64,000 nucleotides of DNA from Microbotryum silenes-acaulis (GCA_003665825.1 QPFY01000003.1:1488001-1552000), one strand, 5' to 3'; numbered from the stretch's first letter, positions 1-11,579 are shown. Numbers and translations: made by a program. Notes: generated from the letters alone by a model not told the origin.

Positions 1-970
1 AAGTCGAAGTCGAGGCCCCCGGAACAGGGGCGGCGGTGGCCGGAGTCGAAACCGGCTTCCTGCAAGCGCCCCACTGATGTCCGGCGCGATCGCACACCGC
101 GCAGTAGTGCGTCTCGAATTCGTGTCGCAAGCCGTACTTGGTGCCCAGGATCTCGATCTCTTGTGGCAAGGCGGCGTTGAGCGCAGCCTTCTGCGTCTCG
201 GTAGAGCCTTGGAAAAGATCAGCATGTAAGCGAAGGTACGCGCAGTGGAACCCGTCTTCGGTCATGGCCATCGGATCTCCATTCGGATCGACCGCGAGGC
301 CCCGCTGTAATTGCATCAGGGTATAACCTTGCGTACGACCTGCGCGGCCGAACGAAAGGGTGAGAGCATCATCGAGAGATTTTCGGAGCACGGAAGCGGG
401 GATCGCGCTGGAGGAGGAGGGCAAGGTGAATCGCACCTGAACGACGTGGTTAAGGGGAGAGGCGCTGGGGAGCTCGGTAACCATCTCCTTGCCGTGGTAA
501 GGGAATGGGCCCGCGGCAGCGGCTTCGAGACAGGCTTGGTCGGATTCGAAAACAAGCTCGTACATGTGACGAGCGATCGGGAACCTCTTCGTGGCTTTTG
601 TCACAATCGGGTTCAGCTTCACGCATTTCGAAAAAAGCTTCTCGACCTCGGGGTCAAGCACGACGCCCTCGGGCCGCGCGAACATGAACGGCGTCTCGGC
701 CAATCCAAAGTGCTTGCGCAGCGCAATCTGTACAGGACCTCTGGGTGATCCAGGACCATCCATAATGACTCGGATCACATTGGAGGCCGGGGCTGCGTCG
801 TTTCGCACCGCTCTTTGGGCGGCTCGTGCGAGCACTGGCGCCTGCGAAGGCGGGGTCGAGGCGTCGTGCATCAGGACCATCAGTCGGCGGGTCGACTTGC
901 CGGAGGGAACGATACCGAGTGCTCTAAAGGTCTTCTGCATCGCCTTTTCACAGTCCAGTCGAGCCTGAGT
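1..970 (-). CDS. LINE ORF1 (Gag-like, zinc-knuckle) fragment, runs off the left edge
   Basis: An open frame on the minus strand runs from about 970 to base 1 without a stop and continues outside the window. It ends here in a CCHC zinc knuckle (CAVCDRAGHQWGAC, roughly 65-105) followed by a Pro/Ala/Thr-rich stretch. The layout, a basic/mixed N-terminal domain and then one zinc knuckle, is that of an RNA-binding ORF1 protein of a non-LTR retrotransposon. It parallels ORF1 at 38684-40615 without being close to it in sequence, so it belongs to another family, possibly the one whose ORF2 lies at 46168-49296. The 5' part is missing: upstream the frame runs directly into the poly(A) of the neighbouring LINE tail at about 995. 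No start codon can be assigned. Confidence 0.65.
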
Positions 971-994
971 CGCCTCAGTGGACCACGCTGGAGG

Positions 995-1356
995 ATTCGA
1001 ACCCACTTTTTTTTTGTTTTTGACTGGGGCTCATAAATTGCAATCCTTCGGGTTGGCTGGGACCGCTACAAAAAGAGCTAAAAGAGGTTATAAAGCAACG
1101 ACGGCGAGCAGTTGGGTGAAAGTCAAACCCCTGCGCGCAAAGAGCGCTGCGCAGATCAAAACCCGCCGAGCACCTAACGCGGACTCCAACGGGCGGTGAG
1201 TACTGCTGCCGCTTCACGTCCCAAGAGCGGGAGCGAAGATACTCGAAAACCAGGCAAGAGCGCCTAGAGAAAAAAGGGGGAGAGTATACAGAAAGTCACG
1301 ACTGGGGATAGGGAGAACCAGGAATACTAAGACAGAGAGGAGGGGAACACACCCGC
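995..1356 (-). mobile_element. LINE 3'-end fragment (copy A), 5'-truncated in the 3'UTR
   Basis: Read on the minus strand, this is the last ~360 bp of the element at 46168-50275. It has the GTATTCCTGG..CTCCC segment, the hairpin-bearing 3' tail (CTGCGC..GCGCAG) and the A-rich end (AAAAACAAAAAAAAA at about 1006-1022). It contains no coding sequence. Its 5' break abuts the poly(A) end of copy B, giving a head-to-tail join. Confidence 0.85.
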
Positions 1357-2851
1357 CTTTTTTTTTGTTTTTGACTGGGGCTCATAAATTGCTATCCTTC
1401 GGGTTGGCTGGGACCGCTACAAAAAGAGCTAAAAGAGGTTACAAAGCAACGACGGCAAGCAGTTGGGTGAAAGTCAAACCCCTGCGCGCAAAGAGCGCTG
1501 CGCAGATCAAAACCCGCCGAGCACCTAACGCGGACTCCAACGGGCGGTGAGTACTGCTGCCGCTTCACGTCCCAAGAGTGGGAGCGAAGATACTCGAAAA
1601 CCAGGCAAGAGCGCCTAGAGAAAGAAAGGGGGAGAATATACAAAAAGTCACGACTGGAAACGCGAAGAACCAGGAATACTAAGGCAGAGAGGAGGGGAAC
1701 ACACCCGAGGGGCCAAGGGAGGGGGTCGAAGCCAGAGATAGAGGCCCCCAGGGACTAACAGGCCGGAGCCAAGCCCCAGCTACTCGTCACCCCGACAGCG
1801 CCTGATGCCCTCCCTTGGCTGAGTCTCGAGTGCTGGCTGTTGAGCCGTCGGGGCCGAGCGAAAGACGATCCAATACAACGAAACGAGCCTCGCCTTGACG
1901 CGAGGATGTCGACCAAAAACGAGCGACCTTTCTTCCTGATCCATGCCGTAGATCTTGACCAACGCGAACGAACGATCCATTCGACGGAATTCAACACACG
2001 GCTTAGGAATAAAAGGAGAAGTGGCTGAAGCGTAGTCAACAACCGAGCAACAGGAACGAGAAGAGGAAGGGAAGGGGAAAAGGGGGGGAAAGGAGAGGGG
2101 AAAACTTCACAAAGCCTCCAACGCAAAGACGATCGACCGGGCTTGCCGATCCATCCAAGAACGAAGACCGCTACTGCGCAAAGTAGAGAGAGAGAGAGAG
2201 AGGTGCGCAGCCTTCCACTGCGCAACAAGTTTCAAGACAATCAGCTTCTGAAAGAAAAGTCGACCTCCGAAAAAGAAGGGAGGAAAGGAGGGGAGGAAAA
2301 TGGGAAGGAAAGACTTGACTCGGTCATCACACCTCCCAATCTCGAGCCCCAGGCACAAAGCCCGCTCGAGAGAGAAAATCTCGCTCGAACGCTCTGAGTG
2401 CACTGGGCAGCGAGGGAGGGGCCACGACCTTGTCCAGCTCGAACCGCTGATGAACGCGCCAGCGGAGCAGGTGCAGCCGCTGGAAGCCGATCGCGCAAGC
2501 CAGCCGAACCCACATCCATTTCGAGGTCGTTCTCCCACGACCCCGCAAAAGGGGGAGCCCCATAGTCAGCTGCTCCGGAGTGAACGTCGACGGATCGACG
2601 TCGGTATCCTCGATGCCGAGCTTGTCGAACAGAATGCGAAGCACCCCGCCCCAGAAGCTGGTCGAGTACGCGCACTCGAAAAAGTAGTGCGACACCGTCT
2701 CGATGACCGCTGCATCGTTGCCGCAGAACAGACACGTCGGCGAAGAGGCATGACCCTGAGTATGCTGCCTCTTGCGCGTCGGCGTCACGTCGTACATGAG
2801 CCGCCAGTGGGTGTCCTGCTCCACAGCAGACGCGAACCGGTCATGAAGCCA
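1357..2851 (-). mobile_element. 5'-truncated LINE (copy B)
   Basis: This is a minus-strand copy of the element at 46168-50275, nearly identical over about 1.49 kb. It comprises the last ~175 codons of ORF2, the full 3'UTR with a GA/CT microsatellite (about 2180-2202), and the A-rich 3' end at about 1362-1375. Homology stops sharply at 2851, inside ORF2. The 5' truncation is typical of target-primed reverse transcription. The truncated end lies 58 bp upstream of tRNA-Glu and the element points away from the tRNA. Confidence 0.9.
2327..2851 (-). pseudogene. ORF2 C-terminal remnant of LINE copy B
   Basis: The open frame encodes the C-terminal zinc-finger region of a LINE reverse transcriptase protein, with motif CLFCG..HYFFEC. 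It matches the end of the protein at 46168-49296 almost residue for residue. Endonuclease and reverse transcriptase domains are absent because of the 5' truncation, so it cannot be functional alone. Confidence 0.85.
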
Positions 2852-2909
2852 TTTGCAACAAGTTTTTTGTCAATAAGGATATATTGAGCATGCTCAATCA
2901 GGTGTTCAA

Positions 2910-2980
2910 TCCTCGATGGTCTATTGGTATGATTCGGCTCTCTCACAGCCGCGAACGGGGTTCGATTCCCCGTCGGGGAA
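2910..2980 (+). tRNA. tRNA-Glu (anticodon CTC)
   Basis: A complete cloverleaf can be drawn. Acceptor TCCTCGA pairs with TCGGGGA (one G-T pair). Anticodon stem CGGCT/AGCCG closes loop CTCTCAC, giving anticodon CTC. T-arm CGGGG-TTCGATT-CCCCG carries a B-box consensus, and A2980 is the discriminator. A T-rich stretch follows immediately. It differs by one base from the second copy at 31424-31494. Confidence 0.95.
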
Positions 2981-2989
2981 TTTCTTTTT
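2981..2989 (+). terminator. Pol III terminator of tRNA-Glu
   Basis: TTTCTTTTT directly follows the tRNA 3' end, the usual oligo-T stop for RNA polymerase III. Confidence 0.75.
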
Positions 2990-3961
2990 GGTCCTGATTT
3001 GTCTGTGCTGCTCTGTACATGTTTTAGGTTTTTAGTCGTGTCGGAACCTCCCTTTGGTTTTTTTCACCTTGAACCCTCGACAAATAAGACTGGCGTCGGA
3101 ACCCGCTGCTCGGCGGGGCTTGCAACGGATGTGCCGCGCGCGAATGGCACTGCAGCCCGATAGTCTGCCCTCTGTCCGATTATAGAGAGGTTTTTGGTGG
3201 GTCATTATTCTGGAGTTCCCTTCGCCAGAAGCACACCATTGAGCTCCAGAGAATGTAAGGACAGCTCGCAAGGATTGGTGTCTGCAGCTCTTCATTTTTC
3301 GTGAAAGCATCGGTGAATGCCGCTTCATGACATTGTATGAAATGGAATAAAGCCGTTTTCTTCAGAAGAAGAGACTGAAAATGTAAGACAATTTCAAATA
3401 CTGCAATGTGCGTTACACGACGGCCTCAGCTGCAAGATCTGTTCGACTTGTCTGAAAATACCAAGTTTGTGTCGACAGAGACACCCAAGCTGGCACGACG
3501 AGAGGTGATCCCGCCTTGTGCTTAAAGACGGGGCATTAAGGGTTCGTATAATATGTAATCACTCTTGTCATCATCGAGTGTGAGGACGTCATCAAGCCGG
3601 TTGCGTATGAGCTCAGAATGAGGTTGTACGGCGGGTCGGCCCTGCCAGGCTCGGACTCGATGAAGCTCTCCGCAACACAGTAACGACCGCCGTCCAGATT
3701 GATTAACAATGTCTGGAGGGTAGAGGAGGTTAATCTCGAGACTCTCCACGAGATTCGACCAGAATTCTGCCAATTCGGCACACGTGTCGTAGATTTGAAG
3801 ATCAAGCTGGAAAATGCGCAGTCTTGGCAGGGATCAGAGGTGATCGCTCAACAGCGAGGCCGTGTCTTAAATGCTGACTTCGGAGTAGTCCTCATACTCC
3901 GACAGACACGCGCGATGCCGAGCTGGAACCTTTCCAAGGATGGGAAAGGTGAAGGTGTCAG
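2990..3961. other. Intergenic, no gene recognised
   Basis: Only short open frames without recognisable motifs are present. The stretch separates tRNA-Glu from the 5' LTR of the copia element. I see no tRNA, repeat or coding signal that can be supported. Confidence 0.5.
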
Positions 3962-4149
3962 TGTTAGAAGTGGGGTCTGAGAGCCTAACTCTTTTCTATT
4001 AGCCTTGTTAATTCTTTATTCTGCGTGCGCGCCTATCTCTGTCTTTGCCCCTTTTTTTCTTTCTGGTCTTCTTCTCCACGCTATTCTCATCATCTCACTC
4101 GTGTATCTCGGAGCTGAGTCGTGGAGTACCTCTTAGTCCTTATCTGTCA
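3962..4149 (+). repeat. 5' LTR of copia element
   Basis: 188 bp, TG..CA ends, matching 8547-8734 except for two bases in the CTTTGCCCC / CTTTGCGTC stretch. The promoter for the element should lie here. Confidence 0.92.
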
Positions 4150-4151
4150 AA

Positions 4152-4164
4152 GGTTATGAGCTCA
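4152..4164 (+). promoter_or_regulatory. Primer-binding site, half-tRNA initiator Met type
   Basis: GGTTATGAGCTCA lies 2 bases after the LTR. It is complementary to the anticodon-loop region of initiator tRNA-Met (..CTCATAACC). Priming from an internal tRNA-iMet fragment is established for Drosophila copia and yeast Ty5. The ATG inside this site (4156) is also the best Gag start codon. Confidence 0.75.
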
Positions 4165-7100
4165 GCGAGCGAACCCGATCCCCACAATGGGGCGGGCAAT
4201 CGCTTGTACCTCAAGGACACCAAAGGGTACAAGAGTTGGGCGTCAAAGGCGTATCTCAATTTACGAGGCGACGCACTATGGGACGTTGTTATCCACTCGG
4301 TCGACTCCCTCGTCGCGGACTACCGGTCCACCCTCGTTTCCGCCAATGCAACTGCGTCCGCCGCGCCTGTTGAACCCGCCTCCCCAGCTTTAGCGGGCTC
4401 GGGGGGGAGATCTGGTTCCGCGCCTTCAGCGGACGTCTTGCCCAACCTCACCAGCGTCCAAATTGCGGACAAGGTCGCGGTATTTCGCGAGAAAGCCAAA
4501 CGTCGTAACGAGCTAGCATGCAAGTTCCTCGCCAATGCACTTTCCGAGGAACAGATGGGCCACTGCGAACATCTCGATTCTGCGAAGGACATTTGGGACA
4601 CGCTCAAAGGGATCCACTCTCTCGGTCAATCGAGTCGTACCATGAATTTGCTCAGTGTTCTGATGCAACCATACACGGGTGATATCCCGTTCAAGGAGTT
4701 CGTCAACAAGGTCAAGATTGCCATGATCGACTTCAAGAACCTCGGTGCTCCGCTTCCGAACTGGTTGTTTGCAGCGATGCTTGTTCGCTCACTTCCTGAC
4801 CAGTACGACTCGATCGTTGGCAACCTCGCGTCCGATGTCGACATCCACATGGACTGGAACGCGTTCTATCCTAAGCTCCTTATGAACGTCGAGTTGGCCG
4901 AGTCTCGTAACAGACAGAAGGCATCGCTATCCGATCGAATTGTTGACGATAGCAGCCTCGTCGCTCGTATCTCTACTACTGCGCCAAAGGACTACTCCAA
5001 GTCGTACTGTTCTCGCTGCAAGGTCCACGGTCACGAACGTGGTTGGCGTCTCTGTCCAAGCAGGAACAACAATGCGAACGTCTCCGCTCCTGCCTCGGAC
5101 TCGAACTCGAACTCGAACGTTGCTGCCATTGGTGTAGACGAAACTGCATTGATGACCTACACTTTCCCTTACTCGAAGGCTATGCCTGTCTTTCCATGGA
5201 TCATTGATTCGGGTGCCAAAGTCCATTGCGTTGGTGACAAGTCGGTTATCTCGGACTTCATCTCTGAGCCGCTCGAAATCTCCGTCGCCGACCAATCTCG
5301 AGTAGACTCTCCAGGCCATGGCTCAGTGACATTCCTTACCTCCTATGGCTGTCGTATTACCTTGAAAAAGGTTTACTACATGCCCGGTGCTCAATGTGGC
5401 TTCATCTCGATCGATCGTCTGTTGGAATCGATGACGTACGTCGTGGGTCCTCAAAGCAACCTCATCTTCAGCGTCCGCGGAAGGTCGATCCTTCGTTCGC
5501 GTCCTGGTCGAGGCTTTGTCATGGATGCCGCTCCAGTTCAGCCTATCCTGTCATCCTCACCGCCGTCGATGGTCGCCGCCAATCGTCTCACTGGAACGTG
5601 CACGTTGATGGAGGCGCATCGGAAGTTGGGCCACCAATCTCCTGCGGCGATCGTTTTGGCCGTCAAGTCTGGGGCTATTACTGGCATCACTTTGAAGGAT
5701 GGAAAGGTCACTCCCTGCTTCTCGTGCATCCAGGCAAAGTCAAAGCGATCTCCCTTCTCCGCCAAGAGCACCGAAGCGCCTCACCCTCTCTATCGTGTCT
5801 TCATCGACCTTGGTTTCGTCGAACATTCCAACCACCATGGTGATACCATTTATCTCGCGATTGTGGATCAGTATTCGACGGCTAAATGGACGATCGTGCT
5901 GAAGGACAAGAGGGCGGAGACGATCATCGGAGCATGGACGAAGTTTCAAGCTGAGGCTGAGCGGCAGACAGGTCACAAGATCAAAAGGGTCAGGTCGGAC
6001 AATGGTCGTGAATTCGACAACTCGTTGTTCCGGGATCTTCTTGTGAAGTAGGGTATCATCGTGGAATTCACGGCGCCCTATACTCCGGAGCAAAACGGGC
6101 AAGTCGAACGACTTAATGGATCTCTCATGGGTCTCGTTCGATCAATGCTCCCCGACTCTGGTCTTCCCATGCGTTTCTGGTCGGATGCTCTCGCCGTCGC
6201 AACGTTTGTTCTCAATCGTCGACCACACCCTCGTATATCGGGAAAGACGGCGATCGAGGTTCTCCTTGGCAAGAAGCCCAACCTCACTCATCTTCAGCCA
6301 TTCGGATCTACGGCGTTCGTGCATGTCCCCAAGGAACGTCGGACCAAGCTTTCACCTCGATCCATTCAGGGAGTGTTCATCGGGTATTCCGGCGAGTACA
6401 ACTACCGTGTCTGGGTCCAATCCTCCAACAAGGTCTACGTCTCGCGTCATGTCACGTTCGTCGACACTTCTCCTCGTGCACCTCCTGTCGTTACCTCGAC
6501 TTAGGATCGGGTTGATGCTCCCATTCCTCCCATTCCTCCCATTCCTGTGTTCGATCCTCGTCCTCCGTCGCCCGAGATGCTACCGGTTACTCCGGTTTCG
6601 CCTGTCGTGACGCCACCCATCGGAGCCGATCAACCGGGGGGAGATCTTGGCGTTGTGCCTCCGATGGACGAAGAGGATGAGGACCACGACAGGCCGGAGG
6701 ACTTCCATGACGCAGAGGAATCTCTCGATGGCGAGGCGGAAGTCGCTCTCGCTCCTCGTGAAGGTTACGCGATCGTGCGTACTGGTCCAAACCCAGGCCA
6801 GTTTGAGAATGTCGATCCCTCCAACATCCTTCCTGCTGGCTCTCGTCGTCGACCTCAACCTCCCGACAAGGTTCTGCCCATCATTGCCGCTATCATGGTC
6901 GATGTCCTTAATACTCCACCTTTGTTCCACGACAAACTATCCTACGATGCCTACTGCGCTGCGGTGTTCGTCGAGGAAGACATCGAGATCCCCAAGACCT
7001 TCGAGGAGGCCATGAAGTCACCCTATCGCAACCATTGGATTGAGGCCATGGTCTCGGAGCTCCTTCAATTCGATCATCATGGAGTCTTCCAGGAAGTCAC

Positions 7101-8565
7101 GTGGCACGAAGGAATTCGGGTACTTGGCACGATCTGGGTCTACAGTATCAAACGCGATGCGAACGGGAAGATCATTCGTTTCAAAGCTCGCTTTGTTGCT
7201 CAAGGTTTCGCCCAACGCCCTGGCATCGACTACCATGACACCTACGCTCCTGTCGCTCGCTCGTCGACTATCCTATTCTTGATTGCTCTGGCTGCTGCTC
7301 AGGGTCTGCATCTCGAACAGTTCGACTTCGATTGCGCCTTCCTTAATGGCAAGATGACCGAGGATGTCTACGTTCGATATCCGAAAGGATGGAATGGTCC
7401 TAAATCCCCTGGCAAATGTCTCAAGCTCGTGGGCTCGATGTATGGTACCAAGCAAGCCCCTCGTGAATGGTATCGAGCTGTCAACGATCTCATGGTGTCT
7501 CGAGGGTATATGAGGGCCACTGCCGACGCCTGTCTCTACATCAAGCATTCGGGAACTTCGTTTGCTATCATCACTCTTTATGTTGATGACGGTCTCATCG
7601 CCTCCAATGATCAATCGTTCTTGGAGTCCGAGCTCTCTTCACTTCACAAGGCCTTCAAGCTCAAGCGTCTTGGTCCGGTGTCGTACTTCCTTGGCTTCGA
7701 GGTTCATTGCACCAAGGATCACATTCTCGTTCATCAGAGCAAGTACGTTCGGACCATGCTCGAGAAGTTCGACTTTGCCTCGCCTTCCAAGCGTCGTGCT
7801 TTCACGCCGATGGATGACCGTCCTTCGCTTCGAATTGATACAACTCCTTTCGCCGAAATTCCAATGCACCAGTCTGCTGTGGGTTCTCTCCAATACGCTT
7901 CGACTCGATGCCGACCCGATATTGCGATTGCTGTGCGTGCCGTGGCTCAAAAGAACTCCTGTCCTACTGTCGACGATTGGGCTGCAGCCAAGCGTATCTT
8001 CCGCTATCTCAACAGTACTGTCGATTGGGGAATCCTGTATCGCAACAGCTCAACTACTCGGGTGATGGTCTACTCCGACGCCTCCTTCGCCGATGATCCG
8101 GTATCTCGGAGATCGGTGGGAGCCTACGCATCAATGCTCGCTGGCGGCGCTATCTCATGGCAGTCAAAACAACAGTCCATGATTGCTACTTCAACTACCG
8201 AGGCCGAGATCCTATCTGCATCCTCAGCCACTCGTGAAGCAATCTGGCTCCGTCGCTTGGCAGGTGATGTTGGCATTCCCCAGTCTGGTCCCACCATCAT
8301 CCAAGAGGACAATGCGGCGTGCATCCAGATCGCCAAGGATCCTGTCGACCACATGCGTACCAAGCACTTCGACATTGCTCATCTGTTTGTTCGGGAACGT
8401 GTTGCTTCTGGCGAGGTCGAGCTCGAGTACTGTCCTACCCACGTCAACGCTGCGGATTTGATGACCAAGCCTCTGGGACCTCAGCGCTTCGATCAACTCC
8501 GCGCACTTCTTGGAATGGTCTCGTTAGTCTCTTTGACCGGTGGGAGTGTTAGAAGTGGGGTCTGA
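4156..8565 (+). pseudogene. copia Gag-Pol polyprotein, interrupted by two TAG codons
   Basis: This is one continuous frame of 1469 codons plus stop, apart from in-frame TAG at 6049-6051 (codon 632) and 6502-6504 (codon 783). Visible parts: Gag with a variant zinc knuckle (CSRCKVHGHERGWRLC); protease WIIDSGAK with the catalytic Asp at about residue 351; the HHCC pre-integrase region; an integrase core whose first stop falls between the second Asp and the Glu of the D,D-35-E triad; reverse transcriptase with YVDD at about 1142; and RNase H ending in ADLMTKPL. The first ATG of the longer open frame (4045) is inside the LTR, so 4156 is preferred. Both stops could come from CAG by a single C-to-T change. 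Without suppression no complete Pol is made. Confidence 0.9.
8535..8546 (+). promoter_or_regulatory. Polypurine tract of copia element
   Basis: GACCGGTGGGAG immediately precedes the 3' LTR, in the position of the plus-strand primer. It is only moderately purine-pure. Confidence 0.55.
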
Positions 8566-8734
8566 GAGCCTAACTCTTTTCTATTAGCCTTGTTAATTCT
8601 TTATTCTGCGTGCGCGCCTATCTCTGTCTTTGCGTCTTTTTTTCTTTCTGGTCTTCTTCTCCACGCTATTCTCATCATCTCACTCGTGTATCTCGGAGCT
8701 GAGTCGTGGAGTACCTCTTAGTCCTTATCTGTCA
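8547..8734 (+). repeat. 3' LTR of copia element
   Basis: 188 bp, 186/188 identical to the 5' LTR by hand alignment. Confidence 0.92.
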
Positions 8735-10428
8735 AATTCAGGTCAGAAATGCGATCGCGGCCGCGCCATGACCCACATGCTTGCTGCAGCTTTCGTCGAT
8801 CACGCAACGCAGACTGCGGAGATTAGAGGTGTTGGCATCCAGAAGCCGGATCACGAACGCATCTTGGTGACGTACTCAGCAATAGGGATATTCTCCTTCT
8901 TAAGACCGACAGTGTACGCGAGCGTTCTGAAGGGTACGCCGCGTGCGGATGAAGGACGCAAAATCCGCCTGGACGATAGGTCCTTGACAATGAGGGCTCC
9001 TTGAGGTGGGGGAGGACGGGCGCTGACGGGTTGGGTATGCCCGAACCGCCTTGGCTGTGACCGTACATCGTCGCGAATAATTAGTTTGTCCAGATCTTTT
9101 GCAAGGACGAAGGATGCATCGACCTCGTCAGCGGCAAGAGCCCTGTCAGATCTTCACGCGGACATACTTCTACAACTGTAATTGAAAAATTAAAAAAGTT
9201 AGTCTGTTTCGAACCACTAAAAAAATATACTTGAATCGACTACCTAAATCTGAAGAAGAACCGTAGTAAGGGAATAATCTAAAAGGCAGAAACGTTATCT
9301 TGTAGATTCCAGTGTATCATACACAAAGCCAGCATAGGTAGCGGTACCTTGGAGTTGCCCCATCAGGTTCTCTTCGAACACCAGGTCCTGACGTCGACGT
9401 CGCGAGGTCGAGTCAACGCAGGCTAGCAATACAACGGAATATGTCGAACTACGTCGGGTCGCAGGAGCTCAGGATATGAAGATAATGTAAGGGGTACACT
9501 TAGGTCCGGCCCAGTTGCGGCAGACCTGGGGTCGCTCTGAGATAGGATTCTTGGAGGCAGAGATGTTTGAAGAGACGACATAGGAAGGGTCCAATCCAGG
9601 CCTGGCAGACGCAAACTGCTCTTTTCAGGGCGTCACGGCCTTGACATCGTCTCAAACACAAACAGTAGATGGACAGGTACTCCTCACGTTTGTCATCTTC
9701 GCTTACGTAGTACCAAGGACGTAGGTCGTGCTTCTGAGTCGCCAGGTATGTGATCTCGTCGAGGACGTCGGTTGGCAGTCGCGGGAATACATCAGGCGCT
9801 CGGATGATTCGTGTCGCGTATTCTGTTCAGCATGGCTCTCCGCGGAGTTGCTCACGTCGTAGACGATGATGGGCATAGGAAATGTGCTTGAAAAGAGGCC
9901 AAGATAGACCAAGAGCTCTGCGTTTGTCAAGACAGCTAGTGAAAAACTTGGAGCTTGATTGTACGAATTTCGGCGCGGAGAGCCTTTGCGCCTCGAGCGC
10001 TCTGAGCCAGGCAGCCTTCCCGCCCTATAGAGCACGACACCTCGAATAGTCAACGATCTGAATATTCCTCGAAGTCAGACTTCAAGGCCGCCGCGGAGTG
10101 TGCCGCCCGCATCCAACGACCATCAGTGGCCCCTCTTTCCCCGAAAGCTTTCTAGAGTCACTTTTCCTAAGCTTGACGGGTACCAAGGCGTGTATATCGT
10201 GAAGGTGTCAGATTATACAGCAAGTAGGTAGCCAAACGAAGTTTACGTTTCACTGAGATTATGCTTGGCCGCGTCAAATCCTCCAGTACTTTTTCTTGTC
10301 TCGACACGCCAAAAATTGGAGGGTTGTTTGGGTTAGATGCTCCATCGAGACCGGGCGTCGCACGCCAGATCATCTAATCTGTTTCGTCCTAGTCATCGAC
10401 AACGCGTCACTCAAGTCAGGGTCCCATT
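8735..10428. other. Intergenic, no gene recognised
   Basis: About 1.7 kb with only short unconvincing frames and an AT-rich patch near 9180-9330. The right end should contain the 3'UTR of the cofactor B gene. Nothing else can be supported. Confidence 0.5.
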
Positions 10429-11579
10429 TCACATCTCTTCTCCTTCCAGGTCATCATCTGCAAAAGGGTCCACTTCGGGGAAGTTTCCAACGGTGACCTT
10501 GTCTGGCCTCACAAAGCTTGCGCGCAGAGATTTGGTCTCGAAATATTTCACTCCGTCGACCCTGCAGCACGTCTAGCATCAGCGACCAAAGCGCTCGATC
10601 TTTCCTTTCTTAGACCACTCACGATCCGTCATTCTTGCCAACGGGTTCGTCCCATTCAATGCCGACCCATACGGTCTCGTCCTGGGGACCAAACTGTGTC
10701 GGCCCGAGGAAGCGAACGGTGCCTCTTCGACTGAGCACGTCTGACAGAGCAACCTCACACCGTGCACCTGGTACCAGATTGTCCGGTAACTGCGTCCGTT
10801 GCGATGCCACCAGTTCGTGGGAGGAGTCTGCGGTCGGTGCGAATCGACCAAGTTGGTGCCGTTGTTTGAAGGCGAGAACGGTGTCTGTTCGGTGAAACAC
10901 GAGAACAGTCAGCTGATCAGGGTTCCTTTAGACGGACCATGAGCACGCCCTCGCGGGAACGGCGCACCTGATCTTGCCTCGTATTCTTGATTTGTGAGCT
11001 CAAACTTTTCAACCAAAGACGTGTCTGTGAAGAGGGACGATTGGCTCTTGCCGTGAGCATCCGAGCTGTCGACCTGGTCGTGGGAGGTCGTTGCAGAAGC
11101 GCGATCAGTCTGGGAGCAAGGGCGAGCTAGCGCCGACGAGCAATGTGCACACCCTTATTGTCATCCATGCCTGCACGCCATACTGTGCGAGCGTTTTGTG
11201 GTCCTCGTTGAGCTGGGCCACGACGGTCTGACCCTGCGGTACTTGGCCCGAATGGCCCGTGCCCGTTGCGGTGCGTTGTAGTGAAAGCACCTGCACGGAC
11301 GATGAAATACCCGAGACCCTTTCTAGTTTGTCCTATTTGTCACCAAAGTCAAGTATGAGTTCCGGGAGATGCATGCAACGCGGCAGAGGCGGGAAGGGGG
11401 CCAGATGTAGGTGTCATTTAGCCGGAAACCCGTCGCGACGCGTGCTGAGCTTCGGGCTCGAGTTGACTCACCTTCAAATCTGCGATGGTCAGGTCCAGCG
11501 CGAACCTTCGTTCCGAGTGCGTGTCGGGCGACGAGACCCACAGCGTGATGAGCGCATTGTCGTGACCAAGTGACTGCAT
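10429..11579 (-). CDS. ALF1: Tubulin-folding cofactor B (CAP-Gly protein)
   Basis: Exons are complement(join(10429..10561, 10623..10884, 10968..11073, 11153..11332, 11472..11579)). All phases agree and give 262 aa, close to the usual ~245 aa. The N-terminus is a ubiquitin-like domain (ALDLTIADLK..DKLERVSG, then KTLAQYGVQAWMTIRV). A linker SLVEKFELTNQEYEARSD follows. The C-terminus is a CAP-Gly domain (GTVRFLGPTQF..VWVGIEWDEPVGKNDGS) with the family-typical acidic end EEM. Cofactor B binds alpha-tubulin after CCT release and works with cofactor E in tubulin heterodimer assembly in the cytosol. The start ATG at 11579 gives MQSLGHDNALITLW. The gene is divergent from the cystathionine gamma-synthase-like gene. 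The symbol is the yeast name. Confidence 0.92.

Larger units (their letters stand above)
3962..8734 (+). mobile_element. Ty1/copia LTR retrotransposon
   Basis: The element is bounded by two 188-bp LTRs (3962-4149 and 8547-8734) that start TGTTAG and end TGTCA and differ at only two adjacent bases. The internal region has a primer-binding site, one Gag-Pol frame ordered Gag, protease, integrase, reverse transcriptase, RNase H (the copia order), and a purine-rich tract before the 3' LTR. Near-identical LTRs suggest a recent insertion. However, two TAG codons break the polyprotein and no matching 5-bp target duplication flanks the LTRs (GTCAG against AATTC). Confidence 0.95.

Noticed and set aside
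4045..4155. N-terminal extension of the copia Gag frame from an ATG at 4045
   Set aside because: It lies inside the 5' LTR; the same open stretch occurs in the 3' LTR. The ATG at 4156 begins Gag-like sequence.
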